Shown here: positions 1-7,331 of the stretch, in pieces
Layout: every line of letters starts with the position of its first letter
Position numbering within the stretch: the stretch's first letter is position 1
From: Euryarchaeota archaeon UBA86
Lineage (GTDB): Archaea > Thermoplasmatota > Poseidoniia > Poseidoniales > Thalassarchaeaceae
Assembly: GCA_002503055.1 (NCBI GenBank)
Contig: DAQX01000030.1
Span: 1 to 24,368 of the forward strand
Reading direction: 5' to 3'
Length of the DNA: 24,368 bases
Notes under the pieces: model-generated
Database searches by the model: none
Seen by the model: the letters and a program-made list of their open reading frames with translations, nothing else
What the model was told of the DNA's origin: nothing
Made by a program: the position numbers and the translations under genes

Positions 1-86
1 CCCAGATATCGCAGCATTCGCCATTCTCGATGTGTCCACTGTCCACCGTTGTCAATGACATCGATGACTAGGGGAGATTCGTCCAT
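1..86 (-). CDS. guaA: GMP synthase glutamine amidotransferase subunit, N-terminal fragment
   Basis: Only the first 28 codons are inside the window; the gene runs off the left edge. From the ATG the product contains VIDVIDNGGQWTHREWR, followed by MLRYLG. This matches the opening beta strand and 'DNGGQ' segment of archaeal stand-alone GuaA subunits (class I glutamine amidotransferase). In archaea GMP synthase is split: this subunit hydrolyses glutamine and passes ammonia to a separate ATP-pyrophosphatase subunit, which converts XMP to GMP. The catalytic Cys-His-Glu triad would lie outside the window. The gene diverges from the tRNA-Asp gene, about 80 bp away. No ATG lies in frame just upstream, so this start is the natural one. 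Other amidotransferases of the class (PabA, TrpG, CarA) are less likely given the DNGGQ motif. Confidence 0.8.
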   Translation of the reverse strand, partial: MDESPLVIDVIDNGGQWTHREWRMLRYL

Positions 87-165
87 GTCAAACCGCAGTG
101 CGGCCGGATGATGAATAATGCCCTGTCAAAGATTGAAAAAGAAGACCGATGTCGAAGGTGCTACT

Positions 166-241
166 GCCCCGATGGTGTAGTGGCCTATCATGCAGCCCTG
201 TCGAGGCTGCGACCCGGGTTCAAATCCCGGTCGGGGCGCCA
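166..241 (+). tRNA. tRNA-Asp (anticodon GTC), CCA encoded
   Basis: The acceptor stem GCCCCGA (166-172) pairs perfectly with TCGGGGC (231-237), followed by discriminator G and an encoded CCA (239-241). The T arm is a 5-bp CCGGG/CCCGG stem around the loop TTCAAAT (219-225). The anticodon loop CTGTCGA (198-204) is closed by a GC-rich stem and puts GTC at 200-202, which reads aspartate codons. No intron is visible. A run of six T at 283-288 lies about 40 bases downstream and could end transcription. Confidence 0.97.
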
Positions 242-277
242 CTCAAACGCCCCAATCATCTTCGATGTCGTCGCTTT

Positions 278-589
278 CTATGTTTTTTCTTCCCACCAGT
301 TGGATTCCTGTTCCGGATCTGGTTCTGGGTCTAATGGGGGTTCGTCCTGGTGTTTCCAGCAGTAATCAGTAGATCTGAATGTAAGTGTGTTGCATCCATC
401 AACTGCACAATTGAAGAGTTGCTTGGTTTGGTTCCTGGGGGATCTACTGTTCAGTCTGCGGTTCTCGGAGGCAGATAATTCGGATAAATCGGTTAATGGA
501 TTAGATGCAGACAGTGCGGCGCCCCCACCTGCGACGGCGAACCCCAAGTCAAGAAAACAGCAGAGGAGTTCGATAAGCGGGGCTGGCAT
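278..589 (-). CDS. Small hydrophobic protein with C-terminal Cys3-His motif
   Basis: I do not recognise this 103-residue protein by name. Residues 1-29 are hydrophobic (leucine, alanine and glycine rich) and could be a membrane anchor or uncleaved signal. Residues 30-58 are a polar linker. Residues 61-80 hold a candidate zinc-binding motif C61-x4-C66-x10-C77-x2-H80 (core DGCNTLTFRSTDYCWKH). The last 20 residues are acidic and proline rich and end in tryptophans. The ordered Cys/His spacing and the absence of a better frame on either strand argue that it is real. It lies 34 bp downstream of the trm5-like stop on the same strand, so co-transcription is possible. It converges on tRNA-Asp. The plus-strand frames across it are low-complexity shadows. 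Confidence 0.68.
   Translation of the reverse strand: MPAPLIELLCCFLDLGFAVAGGGAALSASNPLTDLSELSASENRRLNSRSPRNQTKQLFNCAVDGCNTLTFRSTDYCWKHQDEPPLDPEPDPEQESNWWEEKT
283..288 (+). terminator. Possible T-tract terminator after tRNA-Asp
   Basis: Six consecutive T on the plus strand within a pyrimidine-rich stretch lie about 40 bases after the tRNA 3' end. Archaeal RNA polymerase commonly terminates at such T-runs without a hairpin. The tract also lies within the last codons of the opposing small gene (its EEKT end), so the run may simply reflect lysine codons on the other strand. Confidence 0.35.
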
Positions 590-623
590 GTATTTTTGAC
601 AGATATTGGAGCGATAAGTCTGT

Positions 624-1811
624 CTACGGCGCTGGTGCTATCCAAGCCCCAAAGGAGCATAATCGGAGTGTCGAACTGTAATCTCGCTTGATTTTGAGTG
701 TTGGCTCAGGAGTGTCCTGTAGCCTAGGAGGGAGGGCTTTTCGTATCGCTTCGTTCGCGTCTTCGATTTCTGATTCAGCAACAATTACTCTGCCTCTGAT
801 CATTGAGGTCTCGGTTCTGTCAAGTAGAGGAATTAGAGAAGGTAGGAATTCTATGGTGCGATGTGGTAAGTTAACCAGAAGCAAGTCCCAGCGACCAACG
901 AGCTCTGGATTGTTTTGCAATTCAGTGGCATCGGCTAGGCCGGCAATCCTGTCATGATGGAGATTTGTGACAGGGATTGGTTCTACTGGGTACTCCTTGC
1001 GGTCCCAGCGACGAAGATTGTCGAAGAGTAGTTCTACAGCGTCGGGGTTGAGATCTGTTGCAAGTAATCCCCCCACCAAATCAGATTCTCCCAATAGTGT
1101 AGCCAGAGCCGGTCCCACTCCACAGAACGGGTCGCAAACGCGTAGTGGGCGGCCAAGCAAGGAGCGTAGTTCCTTGGCGAGTCCTAGGGTCTCTAGTCTC
1201 TCAGACTGTAACTTAGTCGAGAAGTAAGCGCGGGTTGGGTCGCACAGAATACTGCGTCCAGACTCCTTGACAAGTACTCTAGTACTGGTCACATTTTGTG
1301 GAATGTGCTCCACTACAATCTGGTCATCGATGCGTGCTCCAATCGGTGAAAGGTTTCGGATTCTAAGTTCGCCAAGTACGCCCGCATCAGACAAGACTAG
1401 TCGGATGTGTGGGTGTGAGAGTAATTTCGCAGTTGCAATTTCACTCGAGTACTGGGCCACTTCTTCTTCCAGCCTCACGATCATCATGTCTGCAAAGAAC
1501 TCGTGCGAAGAGGGCCATGCCTCGCCTCCCGCCTCGACAATTTCGTCACCCAAGAGATTCGTGAGGTGGGTCCACCAGTCAGTATCTATCCTCTCATCAG
1601 TGCGGCCTTCGTGCTCAGTAATTGGATAATCAGAAAGTTCGGAGGGAAGATTTAGTGCAGCCCCGGAGTCAATCGGAATTAGTCTTGAATTGCCATTCTC
1701 GGCTGCGAAGACTCTCATGCCCGGAGCAAGTAGGTTTTGCTCACGCATAAGGTCGAGAACATGCTCGACATGTTGGTTTGGTACTGAGAGATGTCGCATC
1801 ACTTTCATCAT
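624..1811 (-). CDS. trm5: Trm5-family tRNA (guanine37-N1)-methyltransferase
   Basis: Members of this SAM-dependent family methylate N1 of G37 beside the tRNA anticodon, which prevents +1 frameshifting; in archaea this is also the first step toward wyosine. Counting from the ATG at 1811 (395 residues), the class I methyltransferase core starts near residue 220. It has the SAM loop DPFCGVGP (227-234), an acidic strand end ATDLNPDA (251-258) and the catalytic-type VNLPHRTIEFL (313-323), which matches the NLP motif of Trm5. The C-terminus has the expected KRDYSSTLRLCSF strand region. Canonical Trm5 has DxFAG where this protein has DPFCG. The frame is open to 1907, but that extension crosses the opposite dphB start, so one of the ATGs at 1811, 1808 or 1799 is preferred. 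It is longer than typical archaeal Trm5 (about 330-340 residues), with extra sequence in the N-terminal half. Confidence 0.82.
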   Translation of the reverse strand: MMKVMRHLSVPNQHVEHVLDLMREQNLLAPGMRVFAAENGNSRLIPIDSGAALNLPSELSDYPITEHEGRTDERIDTDWWTHLTNLLGDEIVEAGGEAWPSSHEFFADMMIVRLEEEVAQYSSEIATAKLLSHPHIRLVLSDAGVLGELRIRNLSPIGARIDDQIVVEHIPQNVTSTRVLVKESGRSILCDPTRAYFSTKLQSERLETLGLAKELRSLLGRPLRVCDPFCGVGPALATLLGESDLVGGLLATDLNPDAVELLFDNLRRWDRKEYPVEPIPVTNLHHDRIAGLADATELQNNPELVGRWDLLLVNLPHRTIEFLPSLIPLLDRTETSMIRGRVIVAESEIEDANEAIRKALPPRLQDTPEPTLKIKRDYSSTLRLCSFGAWIAPAP

Positions 1812-1836
1812 GGGCAGCGGGGCAGCCCGCTTCACG

Positions 1837-2652
1837 ATGACGGATGACGGAGTGGCTCCTGGACTGTGGTTGATAGGCCTCGGACCGGGTGATTTGGACC
1901 ATATCACGGAGCGAGCTCGAAGAGTGGCTATTGGGTGTTCGAAGCGTTACTTGGAGGGTTATACCGCTGTCCTGCCGCCTGCTGAGGAGGGGCGGCTTGA
2001 GTCTGTTGTTGGTGCTTGGGAGCGTTTGATGCGTGACGGAGTTGAGTCTCCTGAGAGTATGCTCGAAGAGGCCCGTGTCGATGCCGTCGCTCTACTGGTT
2101 GTGGGAGATCCAATGCAGGCAACAACTCACATCGATTTGGAGGAGCGTTGTGCCGAGGAGGGTATCGGTTTTCATGTAATCCCGGGCCTTACAGCAACTG
2201 CGCTTGCTGTATCTCTATCCGGCTTGCAATCATACAGATTTGGAAGACAGGTTACCATTCCATTCTCTGATGGAAATTACTTACCGACTTCTCCGTTTGA
2301 GATGATTTGTAGAAATATGGAAGCGGGTATGCACACACTCGCATTGCTAGATCTTGACCCAACCGGGATGGGGTTAGAACAGCCCCGGCCGATGACGCCT
2401 GGCGAGGCGATTGACCATCTAGTTCGGATGAATGAACGGAGTGAAGTATTCAATGAGTCTGTTGAGGAGTGGAATGGGCTTCTTCTCAGCGATCTCGGGA
2501 CCGAAGAAGAGAGGGTGGTTTCTGGTAGTATGCATACTCTCTCACAAATCGAAGGAGGACATATTCACGCTCTAATCATAGCCGCGGAGTTCAGTGGAAT
2601 GGAATCCGAGGCGTTCGAGCGACGCAGGGTGTCCGAAGATACGACGGAATGA
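1837..2652 (+). CDS. dphB: Diphthine synthase (EF2 diphthamide pathway)
   Basis: DphB uses SAM to methylate the modified histidine of elongation factor 2, the middle stage of diphthamide synthesis. The 271-residue product has the usual family length. It opens with WLIGLGPGDLDHIT (GLGPGD at 14-19), then SKRYLEGYTAVLP and VVGDPMQATTH (88-98, the SAM-pocket signature). Next come GLQSYRFGRQVTIPF and an SPFE...N...GMHTLALLDLDP block, all typical of the family. The usual 'H-N-A-S-I' stretch reads IPGLTATA here, which is divergent. I chose the ATG at 1837 because the tetrapyrrole-methylase fold begins at once after it; the frame is open to 1690, but that region is antisense to trm5. It is head to head with trm5 (25 bp apart), and its stop overlaps the next gene as ATGA. 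Confidence 0.92.
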   Translation: MTDDGVAPGLWLIGLGPGDLDHITERARRVAIGCSKRYLEGYTAVLPPAEEGRLESVVGAWERLMRDGVESPESMLEEARVDAVALLVVGDPMQATTHIDLEERCAEEGIGFHVIPGLTATALAVSLSGLQSYRFGRQVTIPFSDGNYLPTSPFEMICRNMEAGMHTLALLDLDPTGMGLEQPRPMTPGEAIDHLVRMNERSEVFNESVEEWNGLLLSDLGTEEERVVSGSMHTLSQIEGGHIHALIIAAEFSGMESEAFERRRVSEDTTE

Positions 2653-4391
2653 AAGACGAGAAACCGGTGGAGGGGGCGAAAACAATGGCGAAGCCCCCTG
2701 CTGAAGTCCGGTTTCCGGGAGACAGGAACCGTCGGAAGAAGATTCGGATGAGGGGAATAAAGCAGGCCTCCAAGGAGATTCAAAATCGACTTGATAGGAA
2801 TCTCGAGGAATTAGTGGAAGATCCGGAAGTATTCCTACCTGAAATCAAGGGAGAGATTGATCAGTCGTTCTTCTCGAAAGATATGATGGCAAGGACTCTC
2901 AAAGAAATCTCAGCAGTCTCGGCCAAGCGTTTCGATACGAAGTGGTTACGCAAGCGTATGACAAAGAAGGGTGGAGATATTGTTTGTAGGGCTCTTGCCG
3001 GAAGTTTACTCGCTGCGTCTGAGGAAGATAGATCCACAGTTGCCGTGTTCAAGAATCCATTATTCGGTGTGGCTAGTTACATTCGTAGAGGAAATGGTAA
3101 GCAAAGCCACCTAGCAGGGATTCAGAATCACAATCATCCCAAACTCAGGTTATTGGTTTGGGATGAACATGCAAAGTCCGGGCAATGGTTCTTCTCGTGG
3201 GACGGTGGTTTCGTGTTCACCGGGACCTCCCCAGAGCCGCCCTCTGAATGGCTTGATTGGAGTTTGAATGGTGCTTCGATAGATCTCTCCGGTGAAGGAG
3301 ATTTACGATGGAGTTCTGGATTAGAGTGTGAGACTGTTGAAAACGGTGAGTTGACTGATTCGGGGTGGCTTAGGCTTGAATTTACAGATGGTACCTTAGT
3401 CGGTCTGTCGCGCTCCGCCCTTGCTAACACAGAGGAGCAGTTTGGACAGAGTGTTGCTATGGGTATGATGCCCCCTCGCCTGAGTGATATTGCTCAAGCC
3501 GAGTGGGTCTGGAGGCCAGCCGGTTGGCCAAAGGATAGGGATTTGCCAGCTGCTGGAATGGAAAGACTAGGGGAAGTGTTGAGCACCTGGATGGGGCTTG
3601 CGCTGGATGATTCTTCACTAGCCAGAGCTTGTAGGAGCAGTATACTGAATTCAATCGAAGATGGTTTTGTGGTGGGAACTCATTGGTTCCCGGAAGATTC
3701 CAGAGAGGATTTCTTGGAGCACATGAATGGAACTGATGAAGAAAGGGCGGCTATCGCTTGTATTCTAGATTCTCTCGATCACGGCATCCATGTCAGAACT
3801 GACGGTAGCGTGCTTGATCTCGAGGAGGATGTGGTTAGGCTTGAGGAGAGTTCTTGTCATCCAAATTTAGTTGCCCTGTGGCCCGATTATGGGTTGATTG
3901 TCTTGGAGGAAATTTATGGTATCGAAGATGATGAAGCAGTGGCTGTATTGGAAAAGCAAGCTAAGCGTAAACAGGGCTTCGGTGCATTCCTACGTGAGTT
4001 GGGGGCAAGTCGTAGCGTGGCTATGAAACTCAAGCGATTGCCTTGGGAAAGTGATGTCCTTCCACCGCCCCTCTCTTTCGCGGATGAGTTGGTCAGGCAA
4101 GCCGTTAATCGTGGAATTGCATCCACAGTATCGAAGGCTCGCAAGGGCAGGGGCTTGGACATGGCAATGGGTTGGGCCTGGTTGACGGTGCATGATAGAA
4201 CTGAGTCAGATGCTTGGAGATTTGACGAAGATAGTCGAGACAAGGGTGGGGATTGGGTTCCTGCTCTGAGGGCCCTGTGGGATGCAGCCTCGGAACTCCT
4301 GCTGAATGACAATCTCGATGCTGTCAAAGACTACGAATCGTCGATGAATTGGTTGGCTGAAGTTTCTGGTTCGGGTCCAATAAAATCGTAA
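2649..4391 (+). CDS. Uncharacterised 580-residue protein coupled to dphB
   Basis: I do not recognise a family. The N-terminal 40 residues are very basic (RNRRKKIRMRG region), followed by a charged helical stretch to about residue 115. A central tryptophan-rich, probably beta-rich part (about 125-260) contains WDEHAKSGQWFFSWDGGFVF and a DSGWLRLEFTDGTLVGLS strand pattern. The C-terminal half is acidic and looks helical, with RLEESSCHPNLVALWPDYG and a KKQ/KRK-type basic helix near 435. No signal peptide, membrane segment, Walker motif or clustered cysteines are visible, so it is probably a soluble cytoplasmic protein. Its first ATG overlaps the dphB stop (ATGA), implying translational coupling; a second start at 2685 has a strong Shine-Dalgarno site. 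Convergent with the LysE gene, 5 bp away. The length without stops and normal composition make it a confident gene of unknown role. Confidence 0.88.
   Translation: MKDEKPVEGAKTMAKPPAEVRFPGDRNRRKKIRMRGIKQASKEIQNRLDRNLEELVEDPEVFLPEIKGEIDQSFFSKDMMARTLKEISAVSAKRFDTKWLRKRMTKKGGDIVCRALAGSLLAASEEDRSTVAVFKNPLFGVASYIRRGNGKQSHLAGIQNHNHPKLRLLVWDEHAKSGQWFFSWDGGFVFTGTSPEPPSEWLDWSLNGASIDLSGEGDLRWSSGLECETVENGELTDSGWLRLEFTDGTLVGLSRSALANTEEQFGQSVAMGMMPPRLSDIAQAEWVWRPAGWPKDRDLPAAGMERLGEVLSTWMGLALDDSSLARACRSSILNSIEDGFVVGTHWFPEDSREDFLEHMNGTDEERAAIACILDSLDHGIHVRTDGSVLDLEEDVVRLEESSCHPNLVALWPDYGLIVLEEIYGIEDDEAVAVLEKQAKRKQGFGAFLRELGASRSVAMKLKRLPWESDVLPPPLSFADELVRQAVNRGIASTVSKARKGRGLDMAMGWAWLTVHDRTESDAWRFDEDSRDKGGDWVPALRALWDAASELLLNDNLDAVKDYESSMNWLAEVSGSGPIKS
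2666..2675 (+). promoter_or_regulatory. Shine-Dalgarno-like site marking an alternative start at 2685
   Basis: GGTGGAGGGG ends 9 bases before the ATG at 2685, an in-frame alternative start (protein beginning MAKPPAEV) for the 580-residue unknown. The upstream ATG at 2649 overlaps the dphB stop. The strong purine-rich site suggests initiation at 2685 is possible even though the frame is open from 2649. Confidence 0.45.
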
Positions 4392-4396
4392 AGCAA

Positions 4397-4996
4397 CTAG
4401 TGAGGAATAACGATCCAAATTGCAACAGCGAATAGTGCTACACCCATTGCCATGTTGAGATTCTTAGCGGATTGTTCGGTACTGAATATTTTCCTGAGTA
4501 GGGTTCCGAAGGCTGCCCAAGTGATGACTGCGGGCAGACCGAATGACAGGTTTAGAAGAATCAAAAGTGCCTTGGAGGCGAAGCCTGTTCCGAATAGGCC
4601 ACCGAATGCCGTCAAGAGCACAAGAAAGTGGATCCATGCCTTTCCGTTGACAACTTGAAGAATCATTCCGGTTCTGAAACCCAATCGGTCTGCTTGCTGA
4701 TGTTTGCTGTCGATGGGAGATGATGTTGCGACCTTGAATGACAGATAGGCGATGTATGCAGCGCCGATGTATGTAAGGAGTTGGAACAGGTTCTGATTCT
4801 CTTCAATGAAAACAGTGGCTGCTGCGATAAACAGACCAAGTGCAGACCAGCCAACCGCCATCCCCATAATCAGAGGTATCGTTCCCTTCAGACCGTGTTG
4901 GGAGCCATGCGCGGCGCACAACACATTGTTGGGACCGGGGGAAAAACACATCGCGATTTGGAAGGTGATGGTGGCCAGGAGTAGTTCGTTATCCAT
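4397..4996 (-). CDS. LysE/RhtB-family amino-acid exporter
   Basis: This 199-residue, highly hydrophobic protein has the LysE/RhtB signature near its start: ATITFQIAMCFSPGPNNVLC (SPGPN at about 19-23). It then has a G-rich second helix (GLKGTIPLIMGMAVGW) and about six predicted membrane helices, the usual size and topology. Family members export amino acids such as lysine, arginine, threonine or homoserine; the substrate cannot be read from sequence. It is the last of four minus-strand genes, 16 bp after the Cys/Met-metabolism PLP enzyme and downstream of threonine synthase. That context makes threonine, homoserine or a sulfur amino acid plausible cargo (inference). Confidence 0.9.
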   Translation of the reverse strand: MDNELLLATITFQIAMCFSPGPNNVLCAAHGSQHGLKGTIPLIMGMAVGWSALGLFIAAATVFIEENQNLFQLLTYIGAAYIAYLSFKVATSSPIDSKHQQADRLGFRTGMILQVVNGKAWIHFLVLLTAFGGLFGTGFASKALLILLNLSFGLPAVITWAAFGTLLRKIFSTEQSAKNLNMAMGVALFAVAIWIVIPH

Positions 4997-5012
4997 GCCA
5001 TCAAGTCCGGAG

Positions 5013-6200
5013 TCAATCGGTCTTAGCGGCTGTTAATGCCTTGTCAATATCATTCCAAAGATCTTCGACATTTTCTATTCCGATGCTCATTCGAACAAAC
5101 CCGGGCACTATTCCCGCCTCAATTCTGATATCTTCGGGCACAAACATGTGGCTAGAATTGAATGGGCATTCGACCAAACTCTCGACTCCACCAAGACTGG
5201 TGGCTTCGAAGATAATGTCGAGCTTGCGCATGAACTTCAGTGCGGTCTCATCCCCTCCCTTCACTACGAACGATATCATTCCGGTTCCCCGGGGAGCAAT
5301 TCTCTGGGCGACCTCGAAATCTGGGCTGGAGGCAAGGCTTGGGTGATTCACATGCTCAATCATGTCATGGGCCTCTAGGCGTTTTGCGATTTCTGCAGCG
5401 TTAGCAGTGTGGATAGGCATGCGTGCATGTAGTGTCCTCATACCTCTTTCAAGCATGTAGCACATGTGTGGATCGGCGGCGCCTCCAAAGTGGACTTTCT
5501 TCGGGAAGATTTCGGCAACTAGATCCTTGCGGCCAACGACCAGGCCGGCGATTAGGTCTGAGTGTCCTCCAAGATACTTGGTACCGGAGTGGATTATCAA
5601 ATCAAAACCAAAATCGACGGGATTACATCCCCACGGAGTGGCGAAGGTATTGTCTACTATAGCAATTAGATCGTGCTTCTTAGCCAATGCGGCCATTGCC
5701 TCTAGGTCACAGACTTTGATTACAGGGTTAGTGATTGTCTCGACATAGAGTATCTTGGTGTTCTCCTGTATGGCTGCCTCGTAAGAAGCGGGGTCCCGCA
5801 TATCGGCCATTGTGACCTCAATTCCAAATCGGGGGAGGTCCTCTACCATCAGGCCGTAGGCGCCTCCATAGCAATCGGCACTCGCAATCATGTGGTCACC
5901 TTTCGAAAGAAGTGACATTAGTGTCGTTGAAATGGCGGCCATACCGCTAGCAAATGCTTCACCATCTTCGGCGCCTTCTAACTGGGCTAACTTCATTGCA
6001 ACTCCTTCCGAGTTTATACTGGATAAGCGTGAATAAAGAGCGGTGTGTTGAGCTCCGGCGGCCCAACCGGCATACCGCTCGTCAGTCAGTTGATATGTAG
6101 CCGTTGAGAAAATCGGAGTTACAGCTGAGCCTTCGATGTTCTGAGTGCCCGACCATACGGCTCGAGTTTCGAACTTCTTGTCGGAGTGCTTCTCGTTCAT
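5013..6200 (-). CDS. Cystathionine gamma-synthase/lyase-type PLP enzyme (Cys/Met metabolism)
   Basis: This is a fold-type I PLP enzyme of the trans-sulfuration family. From the ATG at 6200 it has 395 residues, normal for the family. Visible motifs are TRAVWSGTQ, TPIFSTATY, YSR (56-58, reaching the neighbouring subunit's PLP phosphate), EDGEAFASGMAAI, VETITNP (153-159), DNTFATPWGCNP and HSGTKYLGGHSD with the PLP lysine K208. The C-terminus has the expected VRMSIGIENVEDLWNDI. The usual YxRxxNPT loop reads YSRLSSINSEG. Exact chemistry (cystathionine synthase, homocysteine synthase or a gamma/beta lyase) cannot be fixed from sequence. It follows thrC by 51 bp, so both enzymes of the homoserine branch point may be co-expressed. 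Upstream in-frame starts at 6227-6230 are possible but lie before the conserved region. Confidence 0.9.
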   Translation of the reverse strand: MNEKHSDKKFETRAVWSGTQNIEGSAVTPIFSTATYQLTDERYAGWAAGAQHTALYSRLSSINSEGVAMKLAQLEGAEDGEAFASGMAAISTTLMSLLSKGDHMIASADCYGGAYGLMVEDLPRFGIEVTMADMRDPASYEAAIQENTKILYVETITNPVIKVCDLEAMAALAKKHDLIAIVDNTFATPWGCNPVDFGFDLIIHSGTKYLGGHSDLIAGLVVGRKDLVAEIFPKKVHFGGAADPHMCYMLERGMRTLHARMPIHTANAAEIAKRLEAHDMIEHVNHPSLASSPDFEVAQRIAPRGTGMISFVVKGGDETALKFMRKLDIIFEATSLGGVESLVECPFNSSHMFVPEDIRIEAGIVPGFVRMSIGIENVEDLWNDIDKALTAAKTD

Positions 6201-6251
6201 GAGTAAGGCGGGACGACATCTTACCATCAATGATGCGCCGGTACAAACTGG

Positions 6252-7313
6252 TTATTCGAGTCCTATGGAAGATAGTACTGACTCAAGGTTTGCATCTACT
6301 AGAATTGACTTTGCTTGTGAGTTTTCGACCGCGATTTCGGGGTCTTTTAGGCCGTGTCCAGTCACGGTTACTACAACGGTACTGCCATCCGGCACTCCAG
6401 ATTCGTTGTGGTACTTTAGTAGCCCTGCTATCCCGGCCGCTGAGGCTGGCTCCACAAAGATTCCCGCGATTCTTGCTAGTAGCCTATGAGCGTCAAGAAT
6501 TTCTTCATCACTAACCATTCCAATTACGCCGCCGGATTGTTCAACCGCTTCGTTGGCCCTATCCCAGCTGGCCGGGTTACCTATTCGTATGGCAGTAGCA
6601 ACTGTCTCGGGAGATTTCACTTGTGTGCCTCTAACTATTGGGGCCGCCCCCTCTGCCTGCCAACCCATCATCTTGGGAGTTTTCGTAATTTGACCTACTT
6701 CGAAGTACTCTTTGTAGCCCTTCCAGTAAGCGGTGATATTGCCTGCATTTCCTACTGGTAGGAAATGCATATCTGGGGGCGTTCCAAGAGCGTCGCAGAC
6801 CTCGAAAGCTCCTGTTTTCTGGCCTTCTATTCGATATGGGTTAATGCTGTTGACAACTTCGATATCGTCTCTTTTCCCTAATTCTCTGACAATCTCAAGG
6901 GCTTCATCGAAATTCCCTCGGACTTCGATTGTCTGGGCGCCGTGAATCAATGCTTGAGCCATCTTGCCAGAGGCTATCTTGCCTTCCGGCAATAGGACAA
7001 GGCAGGTCAGGCCAGAGGCGGCGGCATAGGCAGCTGCCGAGGCGCTGGTATTCCCGGTACTAGCGCAGACTAGGAATTGGGCTCCTCGCTCAACTGCTTT
7101 AGTGACTGCAAGAGTCATGCCTCGATCTTTGAAAGAGGCTGTTGGATTGAGTCCTTCGTGTTTGATTAGTAGGTTGAAATCGGCGCCCATCTCAGTAACA
7201 ATTTGTCTTGCATCGATTAGTGGCGTTCCGCCCTCGTTTAGTGAAATAATGTGGGTGTCTTCGGTCACGGGTAGAAAGTCGCGATATCGCCTAATCACGC
7301 CGTGTCCTGTCAT
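6252..7313 (-). CDS. thrC: Threonine synthase
   Basis: ThrC converts O-phosphohomoserine to threonine with PLP. The 353-residue product has the fold-type II pattern: GGTPLIDA near residue 30, then LNPTASFKDRGM with the PLP-binding lysine K62. Next come the phosphate-cup STGNTSASAAAYAA (about 86-98) and SINPYRIEGQKT, typical of the archaeal/bacterial 'short' threonine synthases. The PVGNAGN loop contacts the cofactor, and FVEPASAAGIAGL lies near the C-terminus. Second of four same-strand genes; it begins 18 bp after the membrane protein stop and is followed by the trans-sulfuration-type enzyme. The two enzymes compete for or share the homoserine-derived pool. Confidence 0.96.
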   Translation of the reverse strand: MTGHGVIRRYRDFLPVTEDTHIISLNEGGTPLIDARQIVTEMGADFNLLIKHEGLNPTASFKDRGMTLAVTKAVERGAQFLVCASTGNTSASAAAYAAASGLTCLVLLPEGKIASGKMAQALIHGAQTIEVRGNFDEALEIVRELGKRDDIEVVNSINPYRIEGQKTGAFEVCDALGTPPDMHFLPVGNAGNITAYWKGYKEYFEVGQITKTPKMMGWQAEGAAPIVRGTQVKSPETVATAIRIGNPASWDRANEAVEQSGGVIGMVSDEEILDAHRLLARIAGIFVEPASAAGIAGLLKYHNESGVPDGSTVVVTVTGHGLKDPEIAVENSQAKSILVDANLESVLSSIGLE

Positions 7314-7331
7314 GTTGTGTCCTGATGTGTT

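Noticed and set aside
598..624. Inverted repeat GACAGA...TCTGTC at the trm5 stop
   Set aside because: Only 6 bp with a 15-base loop and no T-run after it on the trm5 strand; could easily be chance.
1690..1836. N-terminal extension of DphB
   Set aside because: The frame is open but lies antisense to trm5 and is Cys/Arg rich; the conserved fold begins right after 1837.
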